Assembly: GCA_035293945.1 (NCBI GenBank)
Contig: DATGLV010000008.1
Span: forward strand, 186,001 to 250,000
Origin: VAZQ01 sp035293945
GTDB lineage: Bacteria; Pseudomonadota; Alphaproteobacteria; Rhizobiales; Xanthobacteraceae
DNA: 64,000 bases
Direction of reading: 5' to 3'
Below the pieces are notes generated by a model. It was not told where the DNA came from and made no database searches. It saw nothing but the letters and a program-made list of their open reading frames with translations. A program made the translations under genes and the position numbers. Of the stretch, positions 63,826-64,000 are shown in pieces (within the stretch, counting starts at the first letter, position 1; each line of letters opens with the position of its first letter).

Positions 63826-64000
63826 CGTTTCGGCGACAGCGCGTATTGATTCCCAGCGCCGCCTCGTCGCCGATGCCAGCACGCAGCAAATATTTACGGG
63901 ATGTTTTCGCCGCGTCGGCATCCTGCATGGCAGGCATGCGGGTGTCCGCGTTGCGCAAATCTCGTGCGGGCGCATACTTAGAACCGCTGTCGGCTCAGCG
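63826..64000. other. End of window, no gene recognised
   Basis: The last 175 bases contain no convincing ORF start, RNA or repeat. A transcript end for the LysR gene would be expected but no T-run hairpin is visible. Confidence 0.4.

Overview
The window is high-GC DNA with dense genes and alphaproteobacterial gene order. It most resembles a soil or plant-associated member of the Hyphomicrobiales (Bradyrhizobium/Rhodopseudomonas/Xanthobacteraceae-like). The clues are a DUF2336 protein, a primase that lacks the usual zinc-binding residues, the carA / yqeY-dnaG-rpoD arrangement, an Lrp / trxB-lysR arrangement, FixJ- and FixK-type regulators, several Bug-type solute-binding proteins and dispersed short palindromic repeats. 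The assignment is by gene content only; no rRNA gene is present.

Layout. 1-7.4 kb: the end of a molybdenum hydroxylase operon, a DUF2336 protein, a secreted alpha/beta hydrolase, and a bicupin overlapping a EutA-type reactivase. 7.4-12.1 kb: a tight four-gene minus-strand operon. It encodes a coiled-coil membrane protein, a membrane-anchored von Willebrand-like protein, a ZorA/MotA-like channel protein with a long cytoplasmic tail, and a ZorB/MotB-like OmpA protein. It looks like an ion-driven envelope motor coupled to unfamiliar partners and is my main candidate for an undescribed system. 12.4-31.8 kb: an accessory catabolic and secretory region with Bug proteins, hydrolases, a second bicupin, an RraA-like protein, DUF6152 and two paralogous secreted proteins, a PEP-CTERM-like protein, a marR-emrA-emrB efflux operon, an HbpS-like protein, and a secreted half of a xanthine-dehydrogenase large subunit.

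32.2-40.5 kb: a regulatory and stress region. It contains three FixK/FNR-type boxes placed in front of a predicted small RNA, glsB and a 50-codon gene. It also holds yidB, a decayed AI-2E transporter gene, a MASE1 histidine kinase, two FixJ-like regulators next to a decayed kinase, and a Crp/Fnr regulator preceded by five copies of an unusual palindrome. These parts suggest a low-oxygen or stress regulon, although the regulator acting at the boxes is not proven by sequence.

40.9-49 kb: an IorAB-type molybdenum hydroxylase, a GIY-YIG nuclease, a tRNA with anticodon CAT, an amidohydrolase, a Bug protein carrying repeat-derived peptide segments, and a luciferase-like oxidoreductase. 49.3-64 kb is core genome: rpoD, dnaG, yqeY, carA, a methyltransferase, carB (behind a possible attenuator), greA, an Lrp-type regulator, trxB and a LysR-type regulator. 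No CRISPR array, integrase, transposase or prophage gene was seen.
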